Assembly: GCA_031261505.1 (NCBI GenBank)
Contig: JAISJN010000021.1
Coordinates: forward strand, 1-49,707
Direction of reading: 5' to 3'
Origin: Clostridioides sp.
Lineage (GTDB): Bacteria; Bacillota; Clostridia; Peptostreptococcales; Peptostreptococcaceae
Length of the DNA: 49,707 nucleotides
Shown piece after piece: positions 49,344-49,707 of this stretch. The translations under genes were made by a program, and so were the position numbers. The first letter of the stretch is position 1, and every line of letters starts with the position of its first letter. The notes beneath the pieces were generated by a model, which made no database searches, was not told where the DNA came from, and worked only from the letters and a program-made list of their open reading frames with translations.

Positions 49344-49707
49344 TTAGTCGGAAAGCATTGTCAAATATGAATCTAGTCTCTCATCTACATATCCTGCAAA
49401 TAATTTCTCCATAGCTGCTAGATTGTGTTTAACATGATAGTCATCAAAAGCTGTATAATAATTGACCCTATCAGTAAACTTAATATCAATTGGCGGAAAC
49501 CCTGCTTTCATTAACTCTAGGTTGACTAGCAATCGACCTGTTCTACCATTCCCATCAATAAATGGATGTATGCTTTCAAATTCAATATGAAATCGTGCCA
49601 ATCGAGGAATAACATGTTCGTCACTCTCATGATATTTTTTCATTAACTGCTCCATACTTGGTGCAATCATATAAGGTTGAACAGGTTCATGTGCTGACCC
49701 CATAATG
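49344..49707 (-). CDS. Fic-domain protein (partial, runs off the window)
   Basis: The C-terminal 120 residues of a Fic protein, which transfers AMP (or another nucleotide part) onto a target hydroxyl. The active-site loop HPFIDGNGRTGR is perfect, with catalytic His. FHIEFESIHPF and the pocket end YYTAFDDYHVKHN are typical. The frame is open to the edge (Ile before the first Met), and the preceding GSAHEPVQPYMI matches the flap region, so about 100 or more residues including any inhibitory helix lie outside. It may be a stand-alone Fic or the toxin of a toxin-antitoxin pair. It lies where a terminase gene would be expected upstream of a portal gene. Confidence 0.92.
   Translation of the reverse strand, partial: IMGSAHEPVQPYMIAPSMEQLMKKYHESDEHVIPRLARFHIEFESIHPFIDGNGRTGRLLVNLELMKAGFPPIDIKFTDRVNYYTAFDDYHVKHNLAAMEKLFAGYVDERLDSYLTMLSD

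Noticed and set aside
1-49707. CRISPR array
   Set aside because: No regularly spaced repeats with unique spacers; the only arrays are the 16-bp tandem repeat without spacers and the coding repeats of the propeller protein.

Overview
The window looks like the chromosome of a low-GC, Gram-positive anaerobe of the class Clostridia. Peptostreptococcaceae is my best guess. The evidence is the AT-rich sequence, strong AGGAGG-type ribosome binding sites, a T-box ahead of serS, a TPP riboswitch, cell-wall-binding-repeat-2 (CWB2) surface proteins, and a mutS-mutL-miaA-hfq-(Met gamma-lyase family) cluster with lexA and miaB close by. The placement is inferred from gene content, not from a marker gene.

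Layout. 1-7.4 kb: a membrane protein with an HExxH motif, a decayed spacer, a CWB2 surface protein, a GNAT acetyltransferase, a 3D-domain cell-wall protein, a tyrosine recombinase and a LexA homologue that lacks residues needed for self-cleavage. 7.8-17.5 kb: two genes of an ABC importer (ATPase, permease), a Q/N-rich beta-propeller protein, serS with its T-box, a second CWB2 protein, an orphan substrate-binding lipoprotein probably belonging to the importer, a catalase and a DUF4491 membrane protein. 17.5-38.7 kb: mostly minus-strand housekeeping genes (GtrA, COG2426, an unknown protein, DUF554, YbaK/ProX, the lyase, hfq, miaA, mutL, mutS, miaB, clpB). Among them lie a TPP-riboswitch-controlled thiamine-precursor uptake operon, a Nudix hydrolase and a threonine aldolase. 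38.8-40.4 kb: a RepL-like winged-helix gene paired with an unknown gene, followed by a repeat-bearing spacer.

40.4-49.7 kb is accessory DNA. It reads as a degraded prophage: a portal gene with two in-frame stops, an intact ClpP-like protease, the first part of a capsid gene, and at the far end only the two CW_7 repeats of an endolysin. Everything between capsid and endolysin has been replaced by a truncated IS5-type transposase fused to a truncated radical-SAM/SPASM gene, then an intact response regulator, histidine kinase, ABC ATPase and FtsX-type permease. That last set resembles a peptide-antibiotic sensing and export module. A Fic gene runs off the right edge.

Most notable observations: the LexA homologue with Ser-Lys at the scissile Ala-Gly position and Arg in place of the catalytic Lys; a perfect 22-bp inverted repeat placing the ribosome binding site and start codon of an unknown gene in a loop; a shared promoter-proximal direct repeat at the two CWB2 genes; a 10-bp motif repeated exactly five times outside coding sequence in one orientation; and the prophage/IS/cargo chimera. 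No rRNA, tRNA or CRISPR array was found.
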